From: Bartonella apihabitans
GTDB lineage: Bacteria; Pseudomonadota; Alphaproteobacteria; Rhizobiales; Rhizobiaceae
Reading direction: 5' to 3'
Length of the DNA: 64,000 nt
NCBI RefSeq assembly: GCF_030758755.1
Contig: NZ_CP132387.1
Span: 2,409,001 to 2,473,000, forward strand
Positions 19,231-27,747 of the stretch are shown piece after piece; position 1 is the stretch's first letter, and each line of letters begins with the position of its first letter. The notes under the pieces were generated by a model. That model saw only the letters and a list, made by a program, of their open reading frames with translations, was not told where the DNA came from and ran no database searches. The position numbers and the translations under genes were made by a program.

Positions 19231-19557
19231 ATGTCTGTTAAAACATTGGTTCTTCCGTGCCTTTTGATGTTTGCCGGTTGTGCAACACAAGCCACGGCAT
19301 GGACCGAGAAAATCACCACTCAAAAAGTTGAACTGCCAACAGAATGTGCCGGCTGGCAGAAAATCGACGTAAAGACAAGGACGCGCTATTTTATGATGAA
19401 AGAAGATCAGCGTGCTCTGGTCGATATTGATGCGCATAATTTACGAGGGAAAAATCTTGGCTGTTGGGACAGGAATGTGCAGTCATCCTCGGCACAGCCT
19501 TTGATACAAAGTCCTCAGACCCAGTCAGGTGCGTTGACTTCAAGTCAGGCACAATAA
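19231..19557 (+). CDS. small putative lipoprotein with a CxGW ... GCW pattern
   Basis: About 108 residues. A signal-like N-terminus (MSVKTLVLPCLLMFAGC) ends in a possible lipobox Cys. The mature part has CAGWQKIDV and later AHNLRGKNLGCW, a spacing I associate with short conserved rhizobial envelope proteins of unknown role. The tail is Ser/Gln-rich. Several in-frame starts exist upstream (19177, 19192, 19210), none with a decisive ribosome site. I chose the one giving a compact signal sequence. It lies just before the methyltransferase gene and is probably co-transcribed. Confidence 0.65.
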   Translation: MSVKTLVLPCLLMFAGCATQATAWTEKITTQKVELPTECAGWQKIDVKTRTRYFMMKEDQRALVDIDAHNLRGKNLGCWDRNVQSSSAQPLIQSPQTQSGALTSSQAQ

Positions 19558-19574
19558 CGCTTTAGGGTTGCTAT

Positions 19575-20348
19575 TTGGACATATTGACGTTCAGATCATT
19601 CTACGAAACACCACTTGGCGAAAAGGTTTTTTCGACCATTACCAATAAGCTTGGATTAAAAGACCGTGATGTTTCCGGTGAGCGGGTGATGGGACTGGGT
19701 TATGTCACCCCTTATCTTCAATGGCTTAAACCACGGGCAGAGAGGTGTTTTGCTTTTATGCCGGCGCGTCAAGGAGCCTGTGTGTGGCCTTCTGCAGAAA
19801 AAGTTGCAACGGCCTTGGTCTTTGAAGAAGATTTGCCCTTGCCGGATTCTGCTGTTGACCGGATTATGCTCGTCCATTCACTGGAATTTGCCGAAAATGC
19901 CCGCGAAATGCTCAGTGAAATGTGGCGTGTATTGGCACCGAACGGACGCATTATCATCGTTGTACCCAATAGACGCGGTCTTTGGGCCAGAAATGATCAT
20001 ACGCCCTTTGGCAGTGGCCAACCTTATAGCCGCCAGCAATTATTATTATTGTTACACGAAACCAATTTTAGCGTCGTCAATATTGGCGAAGCGCTCTATT
20101 TTTCCCCGTCCGGTCGTGCATTGGCTCGCGGTTTTTCAGCAATTTATGAGCCATTGGCGAGGAACTTTTTCCCGTATTTTGGCGGAATTATCGTCTGTGA
20201 AGCCCAAAAACGCCTGTTTCAGGGATTGCCGGTACATCGTCGCCAGTCGCGTCGTGTATTTATACCGGCTTTGTCGCCCCAGATTACCAATCGTAAACCT
20301 TCTCATGCTGTCGAAATCAGAAGCGACCACGAGAGTTCGGATTGGTAA
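19575..20348 (+). CDS. class I SAM-dependent methyltransferase domain protein
   Basis: A 257-residue protein. The middle carries a methyltransferase-11-like block: LPLPDSAVDRIMLVHSLEFA, then MLSEMWRVLAPNGRIIIVVPNR. The usual glycine-rich SAM motif I is weak, because GLGYVTPYLQ replaces the classic ExGxGxG. The start is a TTG with AGGG upstream. Orthologues in Rhizobiales often sit beside a glyoxalase II gene, which is absent here. The substrate is unknown. Confidence 0.82.
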   Translation: MDILTFRSFYETPLGEKVFSTITNKLGLKDRDVSGERVMGLGYVTPYLQWLKPRAERCFAFMPARQGACVWPSAEKVATALVFEEDLPLPDSAVDRIMLVHSLEFAENAREMLSEMWRVLAPNGRIIIVVPNRRGLWARNDHTPFGSGQPYSRQQLLLLLHETNFSVVNIGEALYFSPSGRALARGFSAIYEPLARNFFPYFGGIIVCEAQKRLFQGLPVHRRQSRRVFIPALSPQITNRKPSHAVEIRSDHESSDW

Positions 20349-20597
20349 AACCCTGCTTGATTGGCCCACCGATAGGCCGTACCTATTTTATTGATTTTGC
20401 GGGTGCGAGATAGGAAACGCCCAATGAAATTCCTCTATTTTTTTAAAGGGGGTTTGCCCTATTTTATCGGGAAGACCGGCTTTTAACCCAGAGGCTTATT
20501 TTTTAAAGGTGCGCTGCTTTTTTGAATTTGTCGCGATTTTTCGTTTCGCAAACATGTTACATCCGGTCTTTTTTGTTTCGAAAAGCCGATTTCGGCC

Positions 20598-21047
20598 CTA
20601 TTTCAGTTCGGGCATCCGGTTGATATTGTTGGCAAGCTCGTGAATCCGGTCGTTCACATAGTCATAAATATAACGGGTAATGTCAGGAAACTCCTTTATT
20701 AACCGAAGGAAGACTGTGCGTTTGATTTCCAAAACTTTTGAATTGGATTGTGCGATCGCTGTAAATGGACGATTGATCTCGGTTACCAAAGCAAGCTCGT
20801 TAATGAGCGCATTTCTGTTGATGATGTCGATCGGTTGTCCGGAATTGTTGTTTTGCCGGTAAAGATTGACAGTTCCTGAAAGAACAACATAGGCACTTTC
20901 GGCAAGTTCGCCTTCTTTGAAAATCATTTCTCCTGAAGCAAATTCCTGTCGCTCGGCTCCGAATATCAACAGGCGCAGTTGTTCCGGTGTCATTTTGTTG
21001 AAAAAGTCGAACTTTTTCAATAAAATAATGTCATCATTAATTGCCAC
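20598..21047 (-). CDS. cyclic-nucleotide-binding (Crp-like) domain protein without DNA-binding domain
   Basis: About 149 residues consisting of one cNMP-binding beta-roll (EFASGEMIFKEGELAESAYVVLSGTVNLYRQ) and a helical tail, with no HTH. The phosphate-binding cassette reads INELALVTEINRPFTAIAQ. The Arg is kept but the usual FGELAL is INELAL, so nucleotide binding is uncertain. The start is a GTG at 21047 with GGGAG seven bases upstream; the frame continues to an ATG at 21101. The next gene upstream on the same strand encodes the OtpR-like regulator, a pairing I recall from Brucella. Confidence 0.85.
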   Translation of the reverse strand: MAINDDIILLKKFDFFNKMTPEQLRLLIFGAERQEFASGEMIFKEGELAESAYVVLSGTVNLYRQNNNSGQPIDIINRNALINELALVTEINRPFTAIAQSNSKVLEIKRTVFLRLIKEFPDITRYIYDYVNDRIHELANNINRMPELK

Positions 21048-21160
21048 CGAAAACTCCCGACTTTCATAAACTGGCCTTTTATTGTGGCCAATCCATTTCA
21101 TGAGATTTCTTTGGAGCGTAAGCTTAGGTGAATAAATTCGTTAACAGCATTCACCAATGT

Positions 21161-21844
21161 TTACGGATTCAATCTATAGCCACCGCTATCGGTTATCAAG
21201 ATTTGCGCATTGGCGGGATCTTTCTCGATTTTTTGGCGGAGGCGATAAACGTGAGTTTCCAAAGTATGGGTTGTTACGCCTGAATTATAACCCCAAACTT
21301 CCTCCAGTAGAGTATCACGGCTTACAACACTGTCTCCTGCACGATAGAGGAATTTTATGATGGCGGCTTCTTTTTCGGTCAAGCGGATCTTGCTGCCCTT
21401 TTCGTCAATAAGCAATTTTTGTCCGGGCTTGAATGTATAAGGCCCTACCTGGAAGGTTGCATCTTCGCTCTGTTCATGTTGGCGCAATTGCGCACGGATA
21501 CGAGCCAGCAAAACAGCAAATCTGAACGGTTTTGTTACATAGTCATTGGCACCGGCTTCAAGACCGAGAATAGTATCCGAATCGGTATCGTGACCCGTTA
21601 ACATGATGATCGGTGCGCGGAATCCTTCCTGACGCAATTTTTTTACAGCTTCACGGCCATCAAGATCGGGTAGACCGATATCCATAATAATAAGATCTAC
21701 ATTTTCGTTTCTGGCGGTTTCAAGACCTTTTGCAGCCGTACTTTCCTGAAGAACATTGAATTCTTCATGCATTTGTAGTTGCTCTACCAGAATAGAGCGC
21801 AGATCCTCGTCATCATCTACAATCAAAAGGGTGCGATCGGTCAT
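21161..21844 (-). CDS. otpR: OmpR-family response regulator, OtpR-like
   Basis: 227 residues. The receiver domain has acidic DDDED (10-14), phospho-acceptor Asp55 in LIIMDIGLPD and Lys105 in YVTKPF. The C-terminal winged helix (LTEKEAAIIKFLYRAGDSVVSRDTLLEEVWGY) binds DNA. No histidine kinase is adjacent. In Brucella a similar regulator, OtpR, lies next to a cyclic-nucleotide-domain gene and affects stress and beta-lactam tolerance. The symbol rests on that recalled context and on similarity, so treat it as provisional. An L,D-transpeptidase gene is divergent, which suits a cell-envelope role. Confidence 0.85.
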   Translation of the reverse strand: MTDRTLLIVDDDEDLRSILVEQLQMHEEFNVLQESTAAKGLETARNENVDLIIMDIGLPDLDGREAVKKLRQEGFRAPIIMLTGHDTDSDTILGLEAGANDYVTKPFRFAVLLARIRAQLRQHEQSEDATFQVGPYTFKPGQKLLIDEKGSKIRLTEKEAAIIKFLYRAGDSVVSRDTLLEEVWGYNSGVTTHTLETHVYRLRQKIEKDPANAQILITDSGGYRLNP

Positions 21845-21917
21845 TTTCTGTCCTTATAAAAAACGCTATCGGGCGTTATGTAATAATTGCAGTCACAATC
21901 ACGAAAAACTGAACATC

Positions 21918-22532
21918 ATGCAAGTGCCTTTAATCAGAAATCCGTTAAAAACACCAAAAATTGTTTCGTTTATCGCTGTGCGCAAGAAATGCGGTACAAC
22001 AACAAAAGGAATTTTGGCAATTGGCCAATATCGTTTTTTGTGCGCCTTGGGCAGAAACGGTTTTTCAGCCCGAAAACGCGAAGGTGACGGGGCAACACCC
22101 ATTGCTGTTATGCCAATTCTTGGCGGTTTTCGAAAGAATAGTTTTCATAGTCTACCACATCATCCGTTAATGCTCCACCGTGTAAAATTATCTGATGGAT
22201 GGTGCGATCAGCCATGGGATGCCAATTATAACCGTCCGGTCAAGCTGCCTTACAGAAATAGCGCTGAAAAACTTTGTCGTAGAGATGACCTTTATGACAT
22301 GGTATTGATACCGGATTGGAATATCCGTTGCAGAATTCAAAACAATGGTAGTGCCATTTTTTTTCATCTGGCAAGGCCGGATTTTGCTCCGACAGAAGGT
22401 TGTATTGCTGTCTCGCGGCGCACAATGGAGCGAATTCTGCCTTTTATATCGCGCAAAACAAAAATAATGACATTGGGAACGATAACAAGGTCAAAACCTG
22501 CGGGTGGACTTGCGAGAAGTCGTAAACGATAA
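21918..22532 (+). CDS. L,D-transpeptidase (YkuD) family protein
   Basis: About 204 residues. The catalytic YkuD signature is HLARPDFAPTEGCIAVSRRT, with the nucleophilic Cys in TEGC. The N-terminal part has GRNGFSARKREGDGATPIAV, also typical of this subgroup (the ErfK-like short form). Such enzymes crosslink peptidoglycan or attach proteins to it. There is no obvious signal peptide from the chosen ATG at 21918; the open frame extends upstream into the regulator's promoter. It is divergent from the OtpR-like gene. Confidence 0.87.
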   Translation: MQVPLIRNPLKTPKIVSFIAVRKKCGTTTKGILAIGQYRFLCALGRNGFSARKREGDGATPIAVMPILGGFRKNSFHSLPHHPLMLHRVKLSDGWCDQPWDANYNRPVKLPYRNSAEKLCRRDDLYDMVLIPDWNIRCRIQNNGSAIFFHLARPDFAPTEGCIAVSRRTMERILPFISRKTKIMTLGTITRSKPAGGLARSRKR

Positions 22533-23151
22533 TATTCGCGCTTGATTTGGGCAAGAACTCCCTCTCCGTTATCGGTCGCGATATTTGACCAGAATAACGT
22601 GACCGACCCTTCCTGTTCATTTCACAATCCACATTGGAAAGCAGCAATAATGTCGATGAGATTGAATGGCCAATTCGCAAGATTATTATCGAGATTTTGG
22701 ATAAATCTATTTTTGAATTGGAAATTCAAAAGATGATGAATATTCACCATTGAATGAATTTATGAAATTTTCTTAGTGCACTTTCACTATAAAACAGGTG
22801 GGTGAGAAAACTAGTCTATGCAAATTCTATTTTTGAATGATCGATATTTTATAGATAAAATTTAACGATAAAATTGTTATTTTACATGACAATTTTTCTA
22901 TCGGGAAAACAGAATTGAACAGAATAATAGTGTCACACCCTGCCGGTTCGATAATCAGATATCTTTGAAAACAAATCACTCTATGGATAAAGTGCTGATC
23001 GGGAAGTTTCCCAACCCGATGTTTTCACGTGAAACACAAGAATAATAATCCTGAACCGGGATCATAAAGGATAGATGTCGGCTTAGCCGACATAGAAATA
23101 GTCGCTTCGATTATTTCAGGCTAATCAACATTATTTTGCAAGTGACCGGCA
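22533..23151. other. AT-rich intergenic region with parS-like site and hairpin
   Basis: No gene is seen. It contains the near-parS palindrome at 23021-23036, a perfect 7-bp-stem hairpin (TGTCGGC TTA GCCGACA) at 23076-23092 with no T tail, and at 23131-23144 a short duplicate of the accA 3' end (ATTATTTTGCAAG). Confidence 0.5.
23021..23036. promoter_or_regulatory. parS-like centromere site (14 of 16 match)
   Basis: GTTTTCACGTGAAACA matches the bacterial parS consensus TGTTTCACGTGAAACA at 14 of 16 positions, with the central CACGTG and the whole right half intact. ParB binds such sites to segregate the chromosome origin region. It is in a non-coding gap, where functional parS sites are often found. 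No parAB genes are in the window. Confidence 0.45.
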
Positions 23152-24111
23152 TTATTTTGCAAGCGAGCGGCCAATTTCCAGATATTTATCCCAGCGTTCC
23201 CTTTTCAGAGTGTCGCCATCTTTTTCAGCCATGCCCTTCAATGCCGCTTCGATTACTTGACCGGTTGCGTCAATGGCTTCTTTTTTATTGCGATGTGCAC
23301 CGCCCAGAGGTTCAGGAATAATACCGTCAATAATTTTCAATTTATAAAGATCTTGAGCGGTAATGTGCATAGATGTCGCGGCATCTTTTGCCCGTGTGGC
23401 ATCGCGCCACAAAATGGAAGCCGCTCCTTCGGGAGAGATGACAGAATAGATTGCGTGTTCAAGCATATAAACTTTGTTGGCAGCCGCAATTGCAATAGCA
23501 CCGCCAGAACCGCCTTCGCCTATAATAACAGAAACGACAGGCACTTTTAACCGCAAGGTTTCTGCTGTCGATTGGGCAATGGCTTCGGCTTGTCCGCGTT
23601 CTTCTGCACTTACTCCCGGATAGGCACCGGCGGTATCGACAAGGGTGATAACAGGAAGTGAAAAACGATCGGCCAATTCCATGATGCGCACAGCCTTGCG
23701 GTAGCCTTCCGGTCGTGCCGAGCCGAAATTGTAGCGCAATCTCGATTGGGTGTCGTAACCTTTTTCTTGTCCGAGATAGGCTATTGCCTGACCGTTGAAA
23801 CGGGCAAAACCTGCTTGAATCGCTTCATCTTCGCCATATTTCCGGTCACCGGCCAGAGGTGTCACATCGGTAAAGAGTTCTTTTGAATAGTCCAGAAAAT
23901 GCGGCCTATCCGGATGGCGCGCAACCTGCGCCTTTTGCCAGGGTGTAAGTTTTTTATAAAGATCACGCAAGGCCGCCTGTGAGCGTTCTTCAAGACGGGA
24001 TATTTCGTCCCCCATATCGACGCTACCTTTTTCCTGGGCTATTTTCTTCAGTTCGAAGATTTGCCCTTCCAGATCAGCAACCGGCTTTTCGAAATCAAGA
24101 TAATTATACAT
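23152..24111 (-). CDS. accA: acetyl-CoA carboxylase carboxyltransferase subunit alpha
   Basis: With AccD it transfers the carboxyl group from biotin to acetyl-CoA to form malonyl-CoA for fatty acid synthesis. About 319 residues. Characteristic blocks are PHFLDYSKELFTDVTPLAGD, the oxyanion region GEGGSGGAIAIAAANKVYML and SPEGAASILWRDA. GGAG lies just before the ATG at 24111; a TTG at 24120 is in frame but less likely. The gene is next to xerD and aroKB, the usual Rhizobiales order. Confidence 0.96.
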   Translation of the reverse strand: MYNYLDFEKPVADLEGQIFELKKIAQEKGSVDMGDEISRLEERSQAALRDLYKKLTPWQKAQVARHPDRPHFLDYSKELFTDVTPLAGDRKYGEDEAIQAGFARFNGQAIAYLGQEKGYDTQSRLRYNFGSARPEGYRKAVRIMELADRFSLPVITLVDTAGAYPGVSAEERGQAEAIAQSTAETLRLKVPVVSVIIGEGGSGGAIAIAAANKVYMLEHAIYSVISPEGAASILWRDATRAKDAATSMHITAQDLYKLKIIDGIIPEPLGGAHRNKKEAIDATGQVIEAALKGMAEKDGDTLKRERWDKYLEIGRSLAK

Positions 24112-24191
24112 CGGCTCCAACTTTTTATGATACCATTTTTGTGGTTTGTTTTAAGCTTTAACGGTGTCTTATAAATAACATAACATTTTCT

Positions 24192-25127
24192 TTACTCTGC
24201 ATGAGAGCGCTCGGCAAGCGGGTGATGTTCATTTACAAGACTTTGCAGCTTTTCTTCAAGAACGTGGGTATAGATTTGTGTCGTAGATATATCCGAATGT
24301 CCCAGCAATTGTTGGACAACGCGCAAATCGGCACCATGCTGTAACAAATGGCTGGCAAAAGCATGGCGGATAACATGTGGTGAAATGTTATGGGCATTGA
24401 TTCCGGCATCTATTGCAAGGATTTTAAGCTCGCGCGCAACAACCTGTCGCGCAATATAACCCTGTTCGCTATGGGCAGGAAAAAGATAGGGACTGTTGCT
24501 ATCCGTTGATTTATCCCGCAATTCAAGCCAATTTTTGATTGCTTCCTTGGCTTTTCCGGATAAGGGCACCATTCGTTCTTTTGACCCTTTACCGCGGACG
24601 AGCAGAAAATCCGGCGCACCACGAACAATGCGGACAGGCATAGTAACGAGCTCGCTGATACGTAAGCCTGTCGCGTAAAGCAGTTCGACAATGGTATGAA
24701 GCCGCATCGCTTTTTTATGTTCGGACTCAGTCAAATCGGCACGTTGAGCATTTTTTTCAGCAAGATCACGCAGATTGTCCACCTGTTTTTCGCTGATTAT
24801 CTTCGGTAAATTCGGGTGTTTGCGCGGGGATAGAAGGTCGCCTGACGGGTCGTCATTGCGTAAACCTTCTGCGTAGAGAAACTGGAAAAACTGACGCAAT
24901 GTAGACAAACGCCTTGCTTGGGAAGTGGCAGCAAAACCGTCATTTTGCATAGATGCCAATATTTTTGTAAGTTCTCTGCCAGTATCAATCAGAGATGTTC
25001 CCGCTCCTGCCAGTTCTTCATTTGCCCATAAAAGATCGCGTCGATAGGCTTCAAGTGTATTTTTCGAGGCGCCGCGTTCGGCGCTCATCATTTCAAGAAA
25101 ATTGTCGATTGTTGCAAAGAGATTCAT
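24192..25127 (-). CDS. xerD: tyrosine recombinase XerD
   Basis: Site-specific recombinase that with XerC resolves chromosome dimers at dif. The 311 residues comprise an N-terminal SAM-like core-binding domain and a catalytic domain with every active residue in place: Arg156 (TGLRISEL), Lys180, His251 and Arg254 (HVIRHAFASH), His277 (LLGHSDISTTQIYTHV) and Tyr286. The gene overlaps the upstream small membrane-protein gene by 4 bp (ATGA), so the two are translationally coupled. No neighbouring integron or phage genes suggest another role. Confidence 0.94.
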   Translation of the reverse strand: MNLFATIDNFLEMMSAERGASKNTLEAYRRDLLWANEELAGAGTSLIDTGRELTKILASMQNDGFAATSQARRLSTLRQFFQFLYAEGLRNDDPSGDLLSPRKHPNLPKIISEKQVDNLRDLAEKNAQRADLTESEHKKAMRLHTIVELLYATGLRISELVTMPVRIVRGAPDFLLVRGKGSKERMVPLSGKAKEAIKNWLELRDKSTDSNSPYLFPAHSEQGYIARQVVARELKILAIDAGINAHNISPHVIRHAFASHLLQHGADLRVVQQLLGHSDISTTQIYTHVLEEKLQSLVNEHHPLAERSHAE

Positions 25128-25561
25128 TTATTATCCTTCTTGGTATTCGAAGGCGTGGACATGTCTGGAGTTTCCGGACGGGAAGGCAAATTTCCGGCAG
25201 GCTGTGGAGCTTTCCGGACATTAACATTATTCGAACCGTGGTCCGTCCCGTCATTCGGCTTTGTGTTAGCCGCTTTGCTATCCTGGTCACTGGACAATTG
25301 CCCCACGTTTTCTTGATCGGTTGTATTTTCTTGATCGGTTGTATTTTCCTGATCATTTGCGGGCTTTTGATCGCCTGAAGCTTGAGACCCCGATACCTGA
25401 GACAGCGCCGAGCGATCACGCAAATGCAGATTTTCCGGTTGAATTTCGATTGTTATATCGGTGGTTACCGGTTTTACGATATAAACAAGTCCGACCATTG
25501 CAGCATAAACAAGTGCAACCAGAATGGCAAAAGCGATGAATAAACGAGTAAGAGTGGGCAT
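25124..25561 (-). CDS. small single-pass membrane protein with repetitive polar tail
   Basis: 145 residues: a transmembrane helix near the N-terminus (LFIAFAILVALVYAAMVGLVYIV), then a hydrophilic, probably disordered tail rich in Asn, Asp, Gln, Ser and Pro. The tail holds an in-frame repeat of ENTTDQ encoded by two exact 18-bp copies at 25313-25348. Short membrane proteins of this type lie just upstream of xerD in many rhizobia, with no known role. It overlaps xerD by 4 bp. Confidence 0.78.
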   Translation of the reverse strand: MPTLTRLFIAFAILVALVYAAMVGLVYIVKPVTTDITIEIQPENLHLRDRSALSQVSGSQASGDQKPANDQENTTDQENTTDQENVGQLSSDQDSKAANTKPNDGTDHGSNNVNVRKAPQPAGNLPSRPETPDMSTPSNTKKDNK

Positions 25562-25665
25562 ACCAGCGCAAAATTATCCAAAATTGAAAAAGTTTTAAAC
25601 ACTATCATGCCTTATAAAGATTAACAGGGATTGACTTATTCCGAGATAAATGTCGAAACGAAATT

Positions 25666-26265
25666 ATGAAAAGCAGATTTTCAAAAACTGGTCCAATGGC
25701 AAAAACCGCGCATCGACTGTTGTCTCATCTCGACGGTCGCTCGCTTGTTCTTGTCGGGCTCATGGGGGCGGGCAAATCCACAATTGGCAAGCGTGTTGCG
25801 ACCATGTTGGAGCTTCCTTTTCATGATGCGGATTACGAGATCGAGCAAGCAGCACGTATGACAATTCCGGAATTGTTCGAAAGTTATGGCGAGCCTGCTT
25901 TTCGTGATCTCGAACGGCGGGTGATTCTCCGTTTACTGAAAGACTTGCCCATGGTGCTTGCGACCGGCGGCGGTGCTTATATGAACGGGGAAACACGTAA
26001 AGCCATTGCCGAGAAGGGTATTTCTATCTGGCTTCACGCCGAGCTTGACGTTTTGATGGAGCGGGTTTCCCACCGTCAAAATCGCCCCTTATTGCAAAGG
26101 CCCGATCCGCGTGCCTTTATGGAAAAATTGATGGCCGAACGCTATCCCGTCTATGCTTTGTCAGATATTCGTGTAAGCAGTCGAAAGACGCGTCGCGACG
26201 TGGTTGCACGTTCTGTTATACGCTCTGTCGAAAGCTATCTTTCAAAACCTGAAAAACCGCAATAA
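25666..26265 (+). CDS. aroK: shikimate kinase
   Basis: Phosphorylates shikimate with ATP in the aromatic pathway. The Walker A loop GLMGAGKST is at residues 31-39. The shikimate-binding Asp is in FHDADYEIE, the Arg in DLERRVILR, the GGGAYM motif follows, and the lid region is [15 protein letters not shown]. The length of 199 residues is slightly long because of an N-terminal extension typical of alphaproteobacteria. aroB begins 13 bp downstream, forming the standard aroK-aroB operon. Confidence 0.96.
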   Translation: MKSRFSKTGPMAKTAHRLLSHLDGRSLVLVGLMGAGKSTIGKRVATMLELPFHDADYEIEQAARMTIPELFESYGEPAFRDLERRVILRLLKDLPMVLATGGGAYMNGETRKAIAEKGISIWLHAELDVLMERVSHRQNRPLLQRPDPRAFMEKLMAERYPVYALSDIRVSSRKTRRDVVARSVIRSVESYLSKPEKPQ

Positions 26266-26278
26266 AAGGCAGCTAAAA

Positions 26279-27394
26279 ATGGAAAATCAGACAGTTCAAG
26301 TAACACTGGGGAAACGTAGTTACGATATTCTGATAGGCCCCGGTCTGGTTGTCTCGGCAGGTCACGAGATTGCCCGTCGTTTTCCGGGAAGACGTGTTGT
26401 TGTTGTAACAGACGAAAATGTTGCAGCCCTGCATTTGGGAATGTTGACACAAAGTTTGCATGATGCCGGAATTGATGTGGTTCCGATAGTGGTCAAAGCC
26501 GGTGAAAAATCGAAATGTTTCGAAACACTGCAAAATGTAACAAATGATATTCTTGATAATCGTCTGGAGCGCGGCGATTTTGTTATTGCGTTCGGTGGTG
26601 GTGTTGTTGGTGATCTTGCAGGATTTGCTGCCGGAATTGTGCGCCGTGGAATGAATTTTATCCAGATACCAACGTCACTGCTGGCACAGGTTGATTCGTC
26701 GGTTGGCGGGAAAACCGGTATCGACACACGTCAGGGAAAAAATCTGATTGGTGTATTTTATCAGCCGAAACTTGTCATTGCCGATACAGAGATTCTCGAC
26801 ACTCTCCCCGAACGGGAATTCAGAGCCGGTTATGCCGAAGTTTCCAAATACGGATTGATCAATCAACCGGACTTTTTTTCGTGGCTTGAAAAAAATTGGC
26901 AAAAGATTTTCCTCGGTGGGCATGAACGGATCGAGGCGATAGCCCGCTCCTGTCGTTCAAAAGCCGATGTGGTCGCCCATGATGAACATGAGGCGGGAGA
27001 ACGTGCATTATTGAATTTGGGGCACACTTTCGGTCATGCCTTGGAAACGGTTACAAATTATGATTCGAATCGCCTTGTCCATGGAGAAGGGGTCTCTATC
27101 GGCATGGTTCTCGCGCACCAGTTTTCAAATTATCTCGGTCTTTGTCCTGCCGATGTTGCAACGCGGGTGGAAACCCATTTGAGTTCTGTCCGTCTTCCTG
27201 TGGCATTGCAGGATGTTCCGGGCGGCGTGCCGGATGCCGCAACATTGATGAAAATTATCGCTCAGGACAAGAAGGTCGAACATGGCAGTCTGACCTTTAT
27301 ATTAACACGCGGGTTGGGCCAGTCATTCATTGCCAAAAACGTACCGCCGGAAAAAGTATTGGCATTTCTTAAACAGAAACTTGGCGAAAAATGA
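26279..27394 (+). CDS. aroB: 3-dehydroquinate synthase
   Basis: Converts DAHP to 3-dehydroquinate, the second step of the shikimate pathway, using NAD and a divalent metal. About 371 residues. The NAD-binding segment [21 protein letters not shown] and the block [19 protein letters not shown] are complete. Metal ligands can be placed in [20 protein letters not shown] and [11 protein letters not shown]. The frame is open from 26204, but the ATG at 26279 ([11 protein letters not shown]) fits the family and lies just after aroK. Confidence 0.96.
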   Translation: MENQTVQVTLGKRSYDILIGPGLVVSAGHEIARRFPGRRVVVVTDENVAALHLGMLTQSLHDAGIDVVPIVVKAGEKSKCFETLQNVTNDILDNRLERGDFVIAFGGGVVGDLAGFAAGIVRRGMNFIQIPTSLLAQVDSSVGGKTGIDTRQGKNLIGVFYQPKLVIADTEILDTLPEREFRAGYAEVSKYGLINQPDFFSWLEKNWQKIFLGGHERIEAIARSCRSKADVVAHDEHEAGERALLNLGHTFGHALETVTNYDSNRLVHGEGVSIGMVLAHQFSNYLGLCPADVATRVETHLSSVRLPVALQDVPGGVPDAATLMKIIAQDKKVEHGSLTFILTRGLGQSFIAKNVPPEKVLAFLKQKLGEK

Positions 27395-27438
27395 TTGATC
27401 GAAGCCGCTATATTGTTTAATGCTTCCACTGCGATGAA

Positions 27439-27747
27439 GTCTGCGTAGCTCAGCAGGATAGAGCACAGGATTCCTGAAACATTGAAATTGGGCGCTTCTG
27501 AAGGAAACTTTTGAAGCGGATCTGCTCAAAGTCGGGGAACGCTTATGACTTTTCAAAGTCATTGCCAATCCCGAGCCAAGCCCTCAAAAAGGGAAGGTGT
27601 AGAGACTGGACGGGCAGCACCTTACGGGTCAAGCCGATGGTGAAGGGACAGTCCAGACCACAAACGGTCATAGCGTGTTGACCGGCGGTGAAAGCCGAAG
27701 TGGTATGAATCCTGGGGTCGTGGGTTCGAATCCCACCGTAGACACCA
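27439..27747 (+). tRNA. tRNA-Arg(CCU) interrupted by a group I intron
   Basis: Exon 1 is 27439-27475 and exon 2 is 27708-27747. Joined, they give a normal 77-nt tRNA with encoded CCA: acceptor GTCTGCG/CGTAGAC (one G-U pair), D arm TAGCTCAGCAGGATAGAGCA, anticodon stem CAGGA/TCCTG with loop TTCCTAA (anticodon CCU), and T arm GTGGGTTCGAATCCCAC. The 232-nt insertion follows the last anticodon base. The tRNA reads AGG codons. The gene lies 45 bp after aroB. Confidence 0.95.
27476..27707 (+). ncRNA. self-splicing group I intron inside tRNA-Arg(CCU)
   Basis: A 232-nt intron inserted after anticodon position 36 and ending in G, as group I introns do. P1 can form between exon CCU and GGG at 27490-27492, with a U-G wobble at the splice site. 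P2 is the hairpin CGCTTC (27493) to GAAGCG (27518). The core segments GGTGTAGAGACTGGACGG (27596-27613) and ATGGTGAAGGGACAGTCC (27637-27654) closely resemble the P3/P7/P8 core I know from the Agrobacterium tRNA-Arg and Azoarcus tRNA-Ile introns. No homing endonuclease gene is present. Confidence 0.93.

Noticed and set aside
23076..23092. TGTCGGC-TTA-GCCGACA hairpin as the accA terminator
   Set aside because: No T tract follows on either strand, and the stem is short.
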